Source of the DNA: a virus
IMG/VR virus record: IMGVR_UViG_3300027759_000072
Location: 16,415-80,414 of that record
Strand: one strand, 5' to 3'
DNA length: 64,000 bases
Under the pieces are notes generated by a model. The model was not told the origin of the DNA. It saw only the letters and a program-made list of their open reading frames with translations, and searched no databases. Below are positions 54,213 through 62,605 of the stretch, one piece after another; the first letter of the stretch is position 1; the number at the start of each line of letters is the position of its first letter. A program made the position numbers and the translations under genes.

Positions 54213-55271
54213 ATGGCTACAAAAGCCTTCGATTTATCAAAATTTCGTAAGACACTGACCAAAAGTATTGAAGGTCTAGGTGTAGGATTTAATGATCCTA
54301 CAGATTGGGTTAGCACAGGCAACTTTACGCTTAACTATCTAATTAGTGGAGATTTCCACAAAGGTATCCCGCTTGGCAAGGTTACTGTGTTTGCAGGCGA
54401 ATCTGGCGCAGGTAAGAGTTTTATCTGTTCAGGTAATCTAGTGCGTAACGCACAAGCACAGGGCATTTATGTTATCTTAATTGATACAGAAAATGCGCTA
54501 GACGAAACATGGCTACACGCACTTGGCGTAGATACTAGCGAAGACAAACTTCTTAAACTCAACATGGCAATGATTGATGATGTGGCTAAAACCATTCATG
54601 AATTCATGAAAGAGTACAAAGAAATGGCAGAGCGTCCTAAAGTCTTATTTGTCATAGACTCATTGGGTATGTTGCTTACCCCTACCGACATTAATCAGTT
54701 CCAAGCTGGTGACATGAAGGGAGACATGGGCCGTAAACCTAAAGCATTAACCTCATTAGTTCGTAACTGTGTTAATATGTTTGGTAGTTACAACGTAGGC
54801 ATGGTTTGTACAAATCACACATACGCAAGTCAAGACATGTTTGATCCAGATGACAAGATTTCAGGTGGACAAGGATTTGTTTACGCAAGTAGTATTGTGG
54901 TTGCTATGAAAAAACTCAAACTTAAAGAAGATGAGGATGGCAATAAAGTAACAGATGTAATGGGTATTCGTGCAAGTTGTAAAATTATGAAAACTCGTTA
55001 TAGCAAGCCTTTTGAAACTGTACAAATTAAAATCCCATATGAAACCGGCATGAATCCTTATTCGGGAATGGTTGATATGTGCGAAAAAGCCGGCTTGCTA
55101 AAGCAAGAGGGTAACAGACTCAAGTGGGTTGATCCAGAGACAGGTGAGGAATTCAAATTCTACCGAAAAGAATGGAAAGATGATAAATTAGATATGTTAA
55201 TGGCAAAATTTCATATCAAACCTTTAACAACAACTACCATTCCTGAGGAGATAGACGAGAATGTTGAATGA
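54213..55271 (+). CDS. uvsX: RecA-like recombinase UvsX, 352 aa
   Basis: Strand-exchange ATPase of T4-like phages. Walker A GESGAGKS at ~63-70, a Glu-containing segment LIDTENALDETW, Walker B VLFVIDSLGML at ~145-155, then the DNA-binding loop region QAGDMKGDMGRKPKALTSLV and GMVCTNHTYAS. The C-terminus is acidic (EEIDENVE). Length is similar to T4 UvsX (391 aa). Its end overlaps the next gene by 11 nt; TAGGAG lies 11 nt upstream of the ATG. Works with gp32 and the UvsY-like protein encoded nearby. Confidence 0.96.
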   Translation: MATKAFDLSKFRKTLTKSIEGLGVGFNDPTDWVSTGNFTLNYLISGDFHKGIPLGKVTVFAGESGAGKSFICSGNLVRNAQAQGIYVILIDTENALDETWLHALGVDTSEDKLLKLNMAMIDDVAKTIHEFMKEYKEMAERPKVLFVIDSLGMLLTPTDINQFQAGDMKGDMGRKPKALTSLVRNCVNMFGSYNVGMVCTNHTYASQDMFDPDDKISGGQGFVYASSIVVAMKKLKLKEDEDGNKVTDVMGIRASCKIMKTRYSKPFETVQIKIPYETGMNPYSGMVDMCEKAGLLKQEGNRLKWVDPETGEEFKFYRKEWKDDKLDMLMAKFHIKPLTTTTIPEEIDENVE

Positions 55272-55503
55272 AACACAAATTGGTGATGTATGGTTACTAT
55301 TCGCTGACTTTATTGATAAAAAAAATCACGAAGCAATAGCAGAACGTTACGTAGACTTGTTAGCAGATTTTGGAGTTCCTGATAAAGTACTTTCAGCCGC
55401 TAGTGGAGTTGATAGCACATTAGATGCCGCTATTGATTACTATCTTGACGAGGAAGATCCTGGTGACGACGAAGATGACAATTATAAAGAATTGGAGTTT
55501 TAA
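55261..55503 (+). CDS. Small acidic protein, 80 aa
   Basis: Overlaps uvsX by 11 nt and the next gene by 1 nt, so it is translationally coupled to both. N-terminal helices (VWLLFADFIDKKNHEAIAER, YVDLLADFGVPDKVLSAASG), then a strongly acidic C-terminus (DEEDPGDDEDDNYKELEF). I recall such a gene following uvsX in cyanophage-type genomes, unassigned. It may act in the recombination complex; no motif supports a specific role. Confidence 0.7.
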   Translation: MLNETQIGDVWLLFADFIDKKNHEAIAERYVDLLADFGVPDKVLSAASGVDSTLDAAIDYYLDEEDPGDDEDDNYKELEF

Positions 55504-55958
55504 TGAGCTGGTATGTTAAGGTAAGTAAGGATATTAGCTACATTCCAGATGCTGTAGATTACTATAACGCTGAACTTGTAGATGCTAGGGACGAATGTAA
55601 AATTACAGGTAATGTAGAACGTGCGGCCGCTAGTATGCCAGGCGTTGTAGAACAGCGATTTGGCCAACTTCAAGAAATTGAAGCAATCCTTGAATATCTT
55701 AACATTGAACTCCGACGATTAAAGAGTCAGCACTTTCGCAAATACTTAGAAAACTATCAACGTGCTCTAAGTAGTAGAGATTGTGAAAAATTTGTTGAAG
55801 GTGAAGCAGATGTAATTGACTTTGAAAAAATTATCAACGAGTTTGCTTTACTTCGCAACAAATGGTTAGGCATTACCAAGGCTCTTGACCAGAAACAATG
55901 GCAACTTACTAATATTGTAAAATTACGTGTTGCTGGCATGGAAGACGCTACACTATAA
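55503..55958 (+). CDS. uvsY: Probable recombination mediator UvsY, 151 aa
   Basis: Small, mostly helical, mixed-charge protein. Blocks FGQLQEIEAILEYLNIELRR, YLENYQRALSSRDCEKFVEG, EADVIDFEKIINEFALLRNK, WLGITKALDQKQWQLTNIVK and LRVAGMEDA are read in order. The length is close to T4 UvsY (137 aa), and the pattern of a Tyr/Gly segment before a V-D anchored pair of C-terminal helices is similar. UvsY loads UvsX onto gp32-coated DNA. The position in the uvsX operon supports the call; sequence similarity to T4 itself is low. Confidence 0.65.
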   Translation: MSWYVKVSKDISYIPDAVDYYNAELVDARDECKITGNVERAAASMPGVVEQRFGQLQEIEAILEYLNIELRRLKSQHFRKYLENYQRALSSRDCEKFVEGEADVIDFEKIINEFALLRNKWLGITKALDQKQWQLTNIVKLRVAGMEDATL

Positions 55959-55982
55959 TCAATTTGTCCAAAAGGTGAACTG

Positions 55983-56015
55983 TAGGCCTTAAATAATATT
56001 GAGGCCTATTTTTTT
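55983..56015 (+). terminator. Rho-independent terminator after uvsY
   Basis: TAGGCCT (55983-55989) pairs with AGGCCTA (56002-56008), followed by seven T. The loop is A/T-rich (12 nt). Confidence 0.88.
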
Positions 56016-56026
56016 CACTAAAATAT

Positions 56027-56055
56027 TTGACTTTATAACATAAGGTGTGTATAAT
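56027..56055 (+). promoter_or_regulatory. Strong sigma70-type early promoter
   Basis: TTGACT (56027-56032), exactly 17 nt, TATAAT (56050-56055): 5/6 and 6/6 matches. The ATG at 56063 is only 7 nt after the -10, which predicts a leaderless or nearly leaderless transcript. Confidence 0.85.
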
Positions 56056-56062
56056 AAACAAC

Positions 56063-57250
56063 ATGACTACTGTTGATAATTTACTATTACAAATTGTAAA
56101 CCATTCTTCTCCTACTATAGAAGAAATACTTACAACTAGAGATGCTAGGGTATTGCGTAGCTTATCTACGGCGGTTACTACACATACGTTCATTACTGAA
56201 AATCAATCAAAGCTGTTATTAAAAATTATTATTGAACACATTGAAAAAATTAGAATTTTAGTTGAAGATGTTGAGGATATAATAAAAACTCCCATCTGGT
56301 CTAAATCTTTTAGGGTTGTTGAAAGCTATAAAAAATTGTATATTTCTCAATCAAGTGAAAACTTGCACATCAATATAGAATTTACGTTTTCTAGTAGTTT
56401 GCGTAATACTATCAGCGCACTACAAAAACAAATTTCCGGTCTAGTCCAGGTACATCCCGGAAAATTATATCAAGCCGACCTTACTGAAAATAATATTGTA
56501 GAATTAATCTCTGCACTAGAACCCCTTGGTTTTGAAATTGAAGAAAAATTAGAAAATTATTACAAAATCATAAAATCTTGGTCAGAAAATGAAATTAAGG
56601 ATCAGTATAAAATTGATACTATCATCTATCCCAACTTCCAAAAAGTGATTACCGCGGACCTTGGTATTGAAACAGCAATTGATACAAACATCATAAATGA
56701 CCGAAGTATTAGGTACCAATATTTCACCGAAAAATCACCAAAAAAACCAGAAAATTTGACCGAAATATTAGCTAACAGAACTAGCACAAGATGCTGGGCG
56801 AATCGAAAAGAAATTAATTTAATAGACATATTGGAAAGTTTAGAAAAATTAAAAAGATTTCCACTAATGGTTATCTTTGATATTGCTGATCCTGAAAAAT
56901 GCTTGGAAGAATTAAAAAATTTAAACCAATCATTGGAAAAATTTGGAATTTTTGAAAGTATTGGAATTTATTTTAGATTGAGTAATATTGGTACTGGAAA
57001 AGATTTTAATCAGCTAATTGCAACGAAATCTTACAACTGCCAACTGGACAGTGACACAAAAATTATTGGTGTTGCTAATGGAAAAATTCCAAAATTTCTC
57101 CTAAAAACACCATGGCGTCCTATGAGTGTTATTTCAATAGGTAAAATTTTACAAAATAATAAAACATCAACATATACTAATAAATGTGACCTTATTATCA
57201 ATTGGACTGACAACGAACCTATAATCGAAACGAGGGCGACATGGGAGTAA
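56063..57250 (+). CDS. Unrecognised conserved-position protein between uvsY and uvsW, 395 aa
   Basis: Start set at ATG 56063 (MTTVDNLLLQIVNHSSPTIE); the track-style start at 56045 lies inside the -10 element. The N-terminal ~140 residues are helical and charged. The C-terminal half reads TSTRCWANRKEINLIDILES, PLMVIFDIADPEKCLEELKN, IYFRLSNIGTGKDFNQLIAT, LLKTPWRPMSVISIGK: an alpha/beta arrangement that might be an inactive nucleotide-binding or nuclease-like fold, but no catalytic motif is clear. Its end overlaps uvsW by 10 nt, so it is coupled to the helicase. Probably a replication or recombination factor; the family is not known to me. Confidence 0.65.
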   Translation: MTTVDNLLLQIVNHSSPTIEEILTTRDARVLRSLSTAVTTHTFITENQSKLLLKIIIEHIEKIRILVEDVEDIIKTPIWSKSFRVVESYKKLYISQSSENLHINIEFTFSSSLRNTISALQKQISGLVQVHPGKLYQADLTENNIVELISALEPLGFEIEEKLENYYKIIKSWSENEIKDQYKIDTIIYPNFQKVITADLGIETAIDTNIINDRSIRYQYFTEKSPKKPENLTEILANRTSTRCWANRKEINLIDILESLEKLKRFPLMVIFDIADPEKCLEELKNLNQSLEKFGIFESIGIYFRLSNIGTGKDFNQLIATKSYNCQLDSDTKIIGVANGKIPKFLLKTPWRPMSVISIGKILQNNKTSTYTNKCDLIINWTDNEPIIETRATWE

Positions 57251-58710
57251 AATTAATCATTCGAGACGAGGTTAACATTAAATTTGAAGGGCTACCATTA
57301 GATGCTCGGAAAAAGTTAGCCAACACTTTTAAGTATGAAAATCCAGCCGCTCGATATCATCCTGCTTATAAATTAGGTCGGTGGGATGGAATGGTTAGTA
57401 TGTTTGGACTAGGCGGCAATGGTTACCTAAGCCAGCTAGAAAAGTGTTTAGAAGTATTGGCCAGTGTAAAAGTGTCAATCGACGATGTTGAAGATTTACG
57501 TACTACTGGTAAAATTGAGTTTACTGAAATAACAAATAATTACTGGGCAGACATGGGTAAAGTTTGGCCTGTTGGACATAGATTTGCTGGACAACCTATT
57601 ACATTACGTGATGACCAGGTTGAAGTTGTTAACCGCTTTTTTACTAACACGCAAGCACTTCAAGAAGTAGCAACTGGTGCAGGTAAAACTATTATGACTG
57701 CAACGCTAAGTCATTGTGCTGAAAAATATGGACGCACAATCGTAATTGTTCCTAATAAAGATCTTGTTACTCAAACAGAAGAAGACTATATTAATGTAGG
57801 ATTAGACGTCGGTGTTTATTATGGTGACCGTAAAGACTTAGGTAAAACACATACTATCTGTACTTGGCAAAGTCTCAATATTCTTGATAAGAAATCTAAA
57901 AATTGGTCTGAAGACATTGCACTAACTTTGGCAGAATTTTTAGACGGTGTACAAACTGTAATAGTTGACGAAGTACACATGGCAAAAGCGGAAGTTTTAA
58001 AAAATCTACTAACACAGAATTTACAAAATGCTCCAATCCGTTGGGGACTAACTGGCACTATACCTAAAGACAACTACGAAGCTCAACCTATCTTTGCTAG
58101 TATTGGCCCAGTTGTTGGTGGCATTAAAGCCCACCAATTACAAGACATGGGAATTCTTAGCAATCTACATGTTAACGTAGTTCAAATGATAGATTTGCCA
58201 GAATTTAAGAGTTATGCAGAAGAATTAAAATATCTTGTTACAAACAAAGATAGATTAGAATATATTGCAAAATTAGTTAAGGGGCTTTCAGATTCCGGCA
58301 ACACATTAGTCTTAGTTAATAGAATTGATTCTGGCAAACAGTTAATAGATTTAATAGATGGAGCCGTTTTTATTTCAGGCGAAGTAAAAGGCACAAAACG
58401 TAAAGAGGAATACAAAGACCATGCGACAAATGATAATAAAGTTACGGTCGCGACCTATGGTGTCGCGGCTGTTGGCATTAATATACCTCGTATCTTTAAC
58501 CTGGTTCTTTTGGAGCCTGGCAAATCGTTTGTTAGAGTTATTCAATCAATAGGTCGTGGCATTCGTAAAGCAGATGATAAAGATTTTGTACAAATCTGGG
58601 ACATCACTAGTACTTGTAAATTTGCAAAAAGGCATCTTACTACAAGAAAGAAATATTATAAGGAAGCCAAATATCCTTTTACAATAGACAAGGTTGATTG
58701 GCAAAAATAA
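57241..58710 (+). CDS. uvsW: DNA/RNA helicase UvsW, 489 aa
   Basis: SF2 helicase that unwinds R-loops and branched DNA and favours the switch to recombination-dependent replication (T4 knowledge). N-terminal UvsW domain (KFEGLPLDARKKLANTFKYE, HPAYKLGRWDGMVSMFG), motif I ATGAGKT at ~144-150, motif II DEVH at ~243, motif III LTGTIP, motif VI QSIGRGIRKADD at ~435. Length matches T4 UvsW (503 aa). GAGGG precedes the ATG inside the overlapping upstream gene. Confidence 0.95.
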   Translation: MGVKLIIRDEVNIKFEGLPLDARKKLANTFKYENPAARYHPAYKLGRWDGMVSMFGLGGNGYLSQLEKCLEVLASVKVSIDDVEDLRTTGKIEFTEITNNYWADMGKVWPVGHRFAGQPITLRDDQVEVVNRFFTNTQALQEVATGAGKTIMTATLSHCAEKYGRTIVIVPNKDLVTQTEEDYINVGLDVGVYYGDRKDLGKTHTICTWQSLNILDKKSKNWSEDIALTLAEFLDGVQTVIVDEVHMAKAEVLKNLLTQNLQNAPIRWGLTGTIPKDNYEAQPIFASIGPVVGGIKAHQLQDMGILSNLHVNVVQMIDLPEFKSYAEELKYLVTNKDRLEYIAKLVKGLSDSGNTLVLVNRIDSGKQLIDLIDGAVFISGEVKGTKRKEEYKDHATNDNKVTVATYGVAAVGINIPRIFNLVLLEPGKSFVRVIQSIGRGIRKADDKDFVQIWDITSTCKFAKRHLTTRKKYYKEAKYPFTIDKVDWQK

Positions 58711-58712
58711 TT

Positions 58713-59417
58713 ATGTTTTTTAATAAGAAAAAAAAGATAATCTTAGAAGTATACGCACCCGTAGGAAAATTAGCGGAGTTATTTCCTCCAGTAAGAACTG
58801 AGGATGCTATTCCAAAATGGTTTCAAAATTTGCCAGCAAAAACAGACGAAGGATTGACTACTAAACACTGTCCTGGTATAAGAGATTTATTTTCAAAAGG
58901 AATTATTATTCCTGCGTGGGCTGATTATAGTATTACACTTGGCCCACAGGGCATGACCGATATGTCATGCGGTATGCCGCCATTAGGTAATGCACCGTTA
59001 GGTTCTCATCCTATCGACTTTCAAGCACACGGCGCTTGGCCAAATCACATTAATTTAAAATTCAATAGTCCCTGGGTATTCTGGTGTTCAGAACCAATAG
59101 ACTGGTTATGGGTACAGCCAGTTTTGTGGCAAAAGACTCCACAAGAATTGTCGTTAGTTCCCGGAATAACTGAGTTTAAACATCAATCAATGGCTAATGT
59201 TCTTACCCTGGCTGAATTACCAAAAGAATCAAAGACAATTTCAATAAAAGCGGGAACCCCACTGGCACAGCTAGTCCCACTTACTGACAGAGAGTGGGAA
59301 TTAAAAGTCGCTGTAATCACACCAGAAATATACACTAAGAAGATTGCGCAGTGGGATTTTTCACTTGCTAAACATGCACAGTATCAACAAAGAAGAAACA
59401 TTTTAAATGGAAAGTAA
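58713..59417 (+). CDS. Uncharacterised protein, 234 aa
   Basis: Start placed at ATG 58713 (MFFNKKKKIILEVYAPVGKL) after the uvsW stop instead of TTG 58698. Features: IPKWFQNLPAK, a CPGIRDLFSKGIIIPAWADY stretch, GPQGMTDMSCGMPPLGNAP, FNSPWVFWCSEPIDWLWVQP, then PGITEFKHQSMANVLTLAEL and PLAQLVPLTDREW. The P.WF..LP...T...CPGI...F..G..IP pattern resembles a small family sometimes labelled DUF6065, which I cannot confirm. No membrane segment or catalytic motif. Confidence 0.6.
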   Translation: MFFNKKKKIILEVYAPVGKLAELFPPVRTEDAIPKWFQNLPAKTDEGLTTKHCPGIRDLFSKGIIIPAWADYSITLGPQGMTDMSCGMPPLGNAPLGSHPIDFQAHGAWPNHINLKFNSPWVFWCSEPIDWLWVQPVLWQKTPQELSLVPGITEFKHQSMANVLTLAELPKESKTISIKAGTPLAQLVPLTDREWELKVAVITPEIYTKKIAQWDFSLAKHAQYQQRRNILNGK

Positions 59418-59418
59418 T

Positions 59419-59925
59419 ATGCAAATTTTAACATTAGAGAATCAAACATTCTCATTAAACAATTTACCCGACGAGGTAGATGAAAACACGAGATTTGCTG
59501 TATTAGATAACAGTGATCCAAAAGAACCCGATTTCTTTTTTATGCCTTTAATTTTCCTAGAAAGTTTTAATGCGCCAGCAATGGTATTACGTATTGGTGA
59601 AGACGAAGTAACTATGCCTATTGATTGGTGCATTGCAGTTGGTGATAGTTCAAGTGCTAACGATATTGAAATATTACCGTTAACTAGTTTAAACGATAGA
59701 GGATTCGAAGCATTAATTTTTAATCCGTTAAGCTCGTTCAGAGTGGAGTTTAAGAAGATTGAAATTGTAAATTTTTATAACGATGTTAAATGGTATTTTC
59801 CAAAGATGAAAAACGGACAACTATTAGCAGTTCCTACTAGGTTCGGAGACAAACCAAATTGTGCTTATTTTGTCAAAGAAATTAGCCGACAAAGTGAAAT
59901 TATACAACTGGATAAAATATTATAA
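59419..59925 (+). CDS. Conserved hypothetical protein, 168 aa
   Basis: Start chosen at ATG 59419 (MQILTLENQTFSLNN), which has GGAAAG 5 nt upstream; an earlier ATG at 59407 lies inside the previous gene. Blocks FFFMPLIFLESFNAPAMVLR, MPIDWCIAVGD, PLTSLNDRGFEALIFNP, VKWYFPKMKNGQLLAVPTRF, CAYFVKEISR recall a conserved unassigned protein of aquatic T4-like phages. Beta-rich; no catalytic residues identified. Confidence 0.65.
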   Translation: MQILTLENQTFSLNNLPDEVDENTRFAVLDNSDPKEPDFFFMPLIFLESFNAPAMVLRIGEDEVTMPIDWCIAVGDSSSANDIEILPLTSLNDRGFEALIFNPLSSFRVEFKKIEIVNFYNDVKWYFPKMKNGQLLAVPTRFGDKPNCAYFVKEISRQSEIIQLDKIL

Positions 59926-59926
59926 T

Positions 59927-60502
59927 ATGCAAAACGAAATTCTTATTATTGACGATGCCCTCTCAACATCTCTGCAAGAAGAACTAGAAAGTATTTTTTT
60001 AGGACCGTCTATTCCGTGGAGTTATGTTGCAGATCTTAAAGAATATGCTCCAGAAGATGTTGCTCCCGCGTCAGAAGCAGTTGACTATAAACAATTTGTA
60101 CATCTTGTATACCATTCTCCGGATAATATAGTTAAACCCTCTTTTCCGTTATTTGTATCACTATTATCTGCAATACCTGTAGAGATTGAAGGACTACTCC
60201 GTATCAAGGTTAATATGACTACAATAGATCCAACTCGCCCAAAAAATTCGTATGGGCCGGCACATGTCGATTTTACTCCCCCAGTGAAGAATTTAATTAC
60301 CTGCATTTACTATTTTAATGACAGTGACGGTGATACTGTTATCTTTACTCAAGTTGGCAACCGACTAATTGAAAGGCAACGAATTAGTCCAAAGCGAGGA
60401 AGACTAGTAGTGTTTGACGGCAATTTACATCATTCAGGCAATTGCCCAACTACCCCACACCCTAGAGTTGTTGCCAATATTAATTTTATACCAAGGAAGT
60501 GA
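59927..60502 (+). CDS. 2OG-Fe(II) oxygenase, 191 aa
   Basis: Start at ATG 59927 (MQNEILIIDDALSTSLQEEL), 1 nt after the previous stop. Fe ligands H-x-D in PAHVDFTPP (~113-115), ITCIYYFNDSDGDTVIF, distal His in LHHSGN (~168-170), 2OG-Arg in PRVVANINF (~179). It shares domain order and the SDGDTVIF strand with the oxygenase at 32668, so the two are paralogues serving different operons. Likely a hydroxylase; substrate unknown. Confidence 0.85.
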   Translation: MQNEILIIDDALSTSLQEELESIFLGPSIPWSYVADLKEYAPEDVAPASEAVDYKQFVHLVYHSPDNIVKPSFPLFVSLLSAIPVEIEGLLRIKVNMTTIDPTRPKNSYGPAHVDFTPPVKNLITCIYYFNDSDGDTVIFTQVGNRLIERQRISPKRGRLVVFDGNLHHSGNCPTTPHPRVVANINFIPRK

Positions 60503-60503
60503 T

Positions 60504-60794
60504 ATGGGTAATCTTAAACCGGGCATACCACTTATACATGAACGAGTAGGCAATGTGGTTTACACTCGAGAATTTGGAGCAGATCCTAGCACTAGGGAAG
60601 TAGCAGGATGGGACTACGATAAAGAAGATCCAAACTTTGATCCACGTACTAAAGACGGAAGACCGTTACATGATCACATAATGGAAGATCAGATGTGGGG
60701 CGAAATTCGGAGAGAAGCACGTACCAATGTGACTTTACAAAAAGCATTAGATCGTGCTATAATGATATACAAATTAAGTAAGGATAAAGTATGA
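60504..60794 (+). CDS. Conserved small protein, 96 aa
   Basis: Start at ATG 60504 (MGNLKPGIPLIHERVGNVVY), with AAGGAAG upstream; the longer frame from 60414 overlaps the oxygenase. Contains YTREFGADPSTREVAGWDYD, DGRPLHDHIMEDQMWGEIRR and a C-terminal helix ending YKLSKDKV. I recall close relatives in cyanophage-type genomes with no known role. Overlaps the next start by 4 nt (ATGA). Confidence 0.7.
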   Translation: MGNLKPGIPLIHERVGNVVYTREFGADPSTREVAGWDYDKEDPNFDPRTKDGRPLHDHIMEDQMWGEIRREARTNVTLQKALDRAIMIYKLSKDKV

Positions 60795-61444
60795 CAATTA
60801 AGGTAGCATATTTCCAACCGATCGTTGTAGCTATAGACGACATCCCACCAATAATGTTTAGTAAAATTTATAATTTGGCAGAAGCATTACACGGACATCC
60901 AGAGTTAGCAACTATAAATGATGCTGGCAATCCATTGATTAGTGTACGGGGAGGACAACAAATACAGGTATATCCTACTAATTTAGATCTTGATGTATCC
61001 TGGCTTATAGAGTATCTTGAAAAAGTATGCTTAGGATACATGGAGTTAATTACTGCGCAATCAAATACAGAAGAATTAAAGTATTGTAAACCTGTAATTA
61101 CTAGTATATGGACTATTCGCCAATGGCAAGATCAATATCAAGAGATGCATAGTCATCCAGGCGGCAACATCAGTGGTAATATGTATATTGATGTTCCAGA
61201 CTTTGATCCAGAAGGAAATCCAAGCGATGGACAAGTATTATTTAGGCTCCCAAATAGTAAAGATGTTACAAAATTTGTAATGACTGACACTTGGAAATAT
61301 AGTGCTAAATCAGGAACTTTAATTGTTTTTCCAAGCACGTTGCCACATACAGTCTATCCGTGGAAAGGTACTGGATATCGAACTGTTATGGCATTCGATG
61401 CTATTCTTAGACCTAAAGATGAGCTATTACCATCCAATGAGTGA
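60791..61444 (+). CDS. Putative 2OG-Fe(II) oxygenase (TIGR02466-like), 217 aa
   Basis: The core EMHSHPGGNISGNMYIDVP carries the first metal His residues (~119-121), followed by DGQVLFRLPN, SGTLIVFPSTLPHTVYPW (distal His ~186) and TGYRTVMAFD (2OG-binding Arg ~197). This H-x-H...G.L..FP..L.H.V.P...R pattern is that of a small phage/marine oxygenase family in which His replaces the usual Asp. Coupled by overlap to the genes on both sides. Confidence 0.75.
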   Translation: MTIKVAYFQPIVVAIDDIPPIMFSKIYNLAEALHGHPELATINDAGNPLISVRGGQQIQVYPTNLDLDVSWLIEYLEKVCLGYMELITAQSNTEELKYCKPVITSIWTIRQWQDQYQEMHSHPGGNISGNMYIDVPDFDPEGNPSDGQVLFRLPNSKDVTKFVMTDTWKYSAKSGTLIVFPSTLPHTVYPWKGTGYRTVMAFDAILRPKDELLPSNE

Positions 61445-61916
61445 AAAAATTGAACTAAAAGAAAAGATTCAAGCGGTTGACGAAAACGTCCGTGAGTTAT
61501 GGGATGCTATGGATGCCGATCAACAAAAAAGTCTTAAGCAAGAATTCTTTATCCTTAACAGATACATTAGTAGTGCCAAGGGTGAAAAACGAGAAGTGCA
61601 AGAGCACTATGTTCTTGCAGTTAACGAATACTTTAATAAACATTGGAATGAATTGCAAAAGCATCCTAAGTTGTTATGGTTGTTATTGTGTATGTGTAGT
61701 TACAATGGACAAAAGAAAGTATTTCACGAATGGATTGGCGCTAAAAAGAAAACTGGCAGTAATAGCAAAAAAACAAAGTTCCTTGCAGAAATTTATCCTA
61801 ATAAAAAAATGGACGAGATTGAATTGCTTTCTGCAATGGTAACTGATAAAGAAATAAAAGAACTTGCACGTAAGCACGGCATGGACGAAGCTACCATTGC
61901 TAAGAAATTAAAATGA
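61437..61916 (+). CDS. Uncharacterised helical protein, 159 aa
   Basis: Start at ATG 61437 (MSEKIELKEKIQAVDENVRE) overlapping the previous gene; the longer frame from 61323 is antisupported by that gene. Helical and charged; VNEYFNKHWNELQKHPKLLW then LLLCMCS, KVFHEWIGAKKK, and a C-terminal EIYPNKKMDEIELLSAMVTD, KEIKELARKHGMDEATIAKK. The C-terminus is faintly like clamp-loader small subunit gp62 (Y....DEI.LL...T..E+K), which is a guess only. Overlaps the next gene by 4 nt. Confidence 0.55.
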   Translation: MSEKIELKEKIQAVDENVRELWDAMDADQQKSLKQEFFILNRYISSAKGEKREVQEHYVLAVNEYFNKHWNELQKHPKLLWLLLCMCSYNGQKKVFHEWIGAKKKTGSNSKKTKFLAEIYPNKKMDEIELLSAMVTDKEIKELARKHGMDEATIAKKLK

Positions 61917-62605
61917 TAGCATTAGTTAGCCAACCGTTTATTTGTCAGTATTGTAAGAAAGGGTTTATACAGGAAAAAACTCTTATTGTACATGTTTGCG
62001 AACAAAAACGCAGGGCGTTGGCTAAAACAGAACGCCATGTAGTATTAGGCTATGACACTTATAATAAATTTTATAAAATTAGTCAAAATGCTAAAGGTGA
62101 TAAAACGTATGAAGAGTTTGCTAGAAGTCCTTATTATAATGCTTTTGTTAAGTTTGGCAGCTTTGTTAGCAATGTCAATCCTCTCTACCCAGATAAATTC
62201 ATTGACTATGTAGTAAAGTCAGGTGTTAAACTAGATCATTGGTGTCGTGAAGAGTTATATGAAACTTATGTGTTGCATTTAATTAAAACTGAACCTGTAG
62301 AAGTTGCATTAGAGCGTAGCATTGTTCACATGCAAAACTGGGGTGAAGCTAATAATGCGTTGTGGAATCATTACTTCTTATATGTTAGTTTAAGTCGTGC
62401 AACATATGATATTAAGGATGGTAAAATTAGTCCGTGGCTAATATTAAATTCGGCTAACGGAAAAGATATGCTAAAAAAGATGGGCGATGATCAATTATCA
62501 GCAATAAGTAATATTATTGATTTACAATTTTGGTTGAGTAAATTTAGAAAATTACCTGCGGATGTTGAATTAGTAAAACAAGTGGTTAAAGAGAGTACTA
62601 TATAA
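61913..62605 (+). CDS. Zinc-finger-containing protein of unknown function, 230 aa
   Basis: N-terminal C-x2-C...H-x-C finger (FICQYCKKGFIQEKTLIVHV, then C), like a C2H2/C2HC nucleic-acid-binding finger. Then KFYKISQNAKGDKTYEEFAR, SPYYNAFVKFGSFVSNVNPL, HMQNWGEANNALWNHYFLYV and a helical C-terminus. The stop overlaps the start of the polymerase-like gene (TAATG), and its start overlaps the gene upstream, so three genes are translationally coupled. A DNA-binding partner of the downstream protein is a reasonable guess; no family assigned. Confidence 0.6.
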   Translation: MIALVSQPFICQYCKKGFIQEKTLIVHVCEQKRRALAKTERHVVLGYDTYNKFYKISQNAKGDKTYEEFARSPYYNAFVKFGSFVSNVNPLYPDKFIDYVVKSGVKLDHWCREELYETYVLHLIKTEPVEVALERSIVHMQNWGEANNALWNHYFLYVSLSRATYDIKDGKISPWLILNSANGKDMLKKMGDDQLSAISNIIDLQFWLSKFRKLPADVELVKQVVKESTI

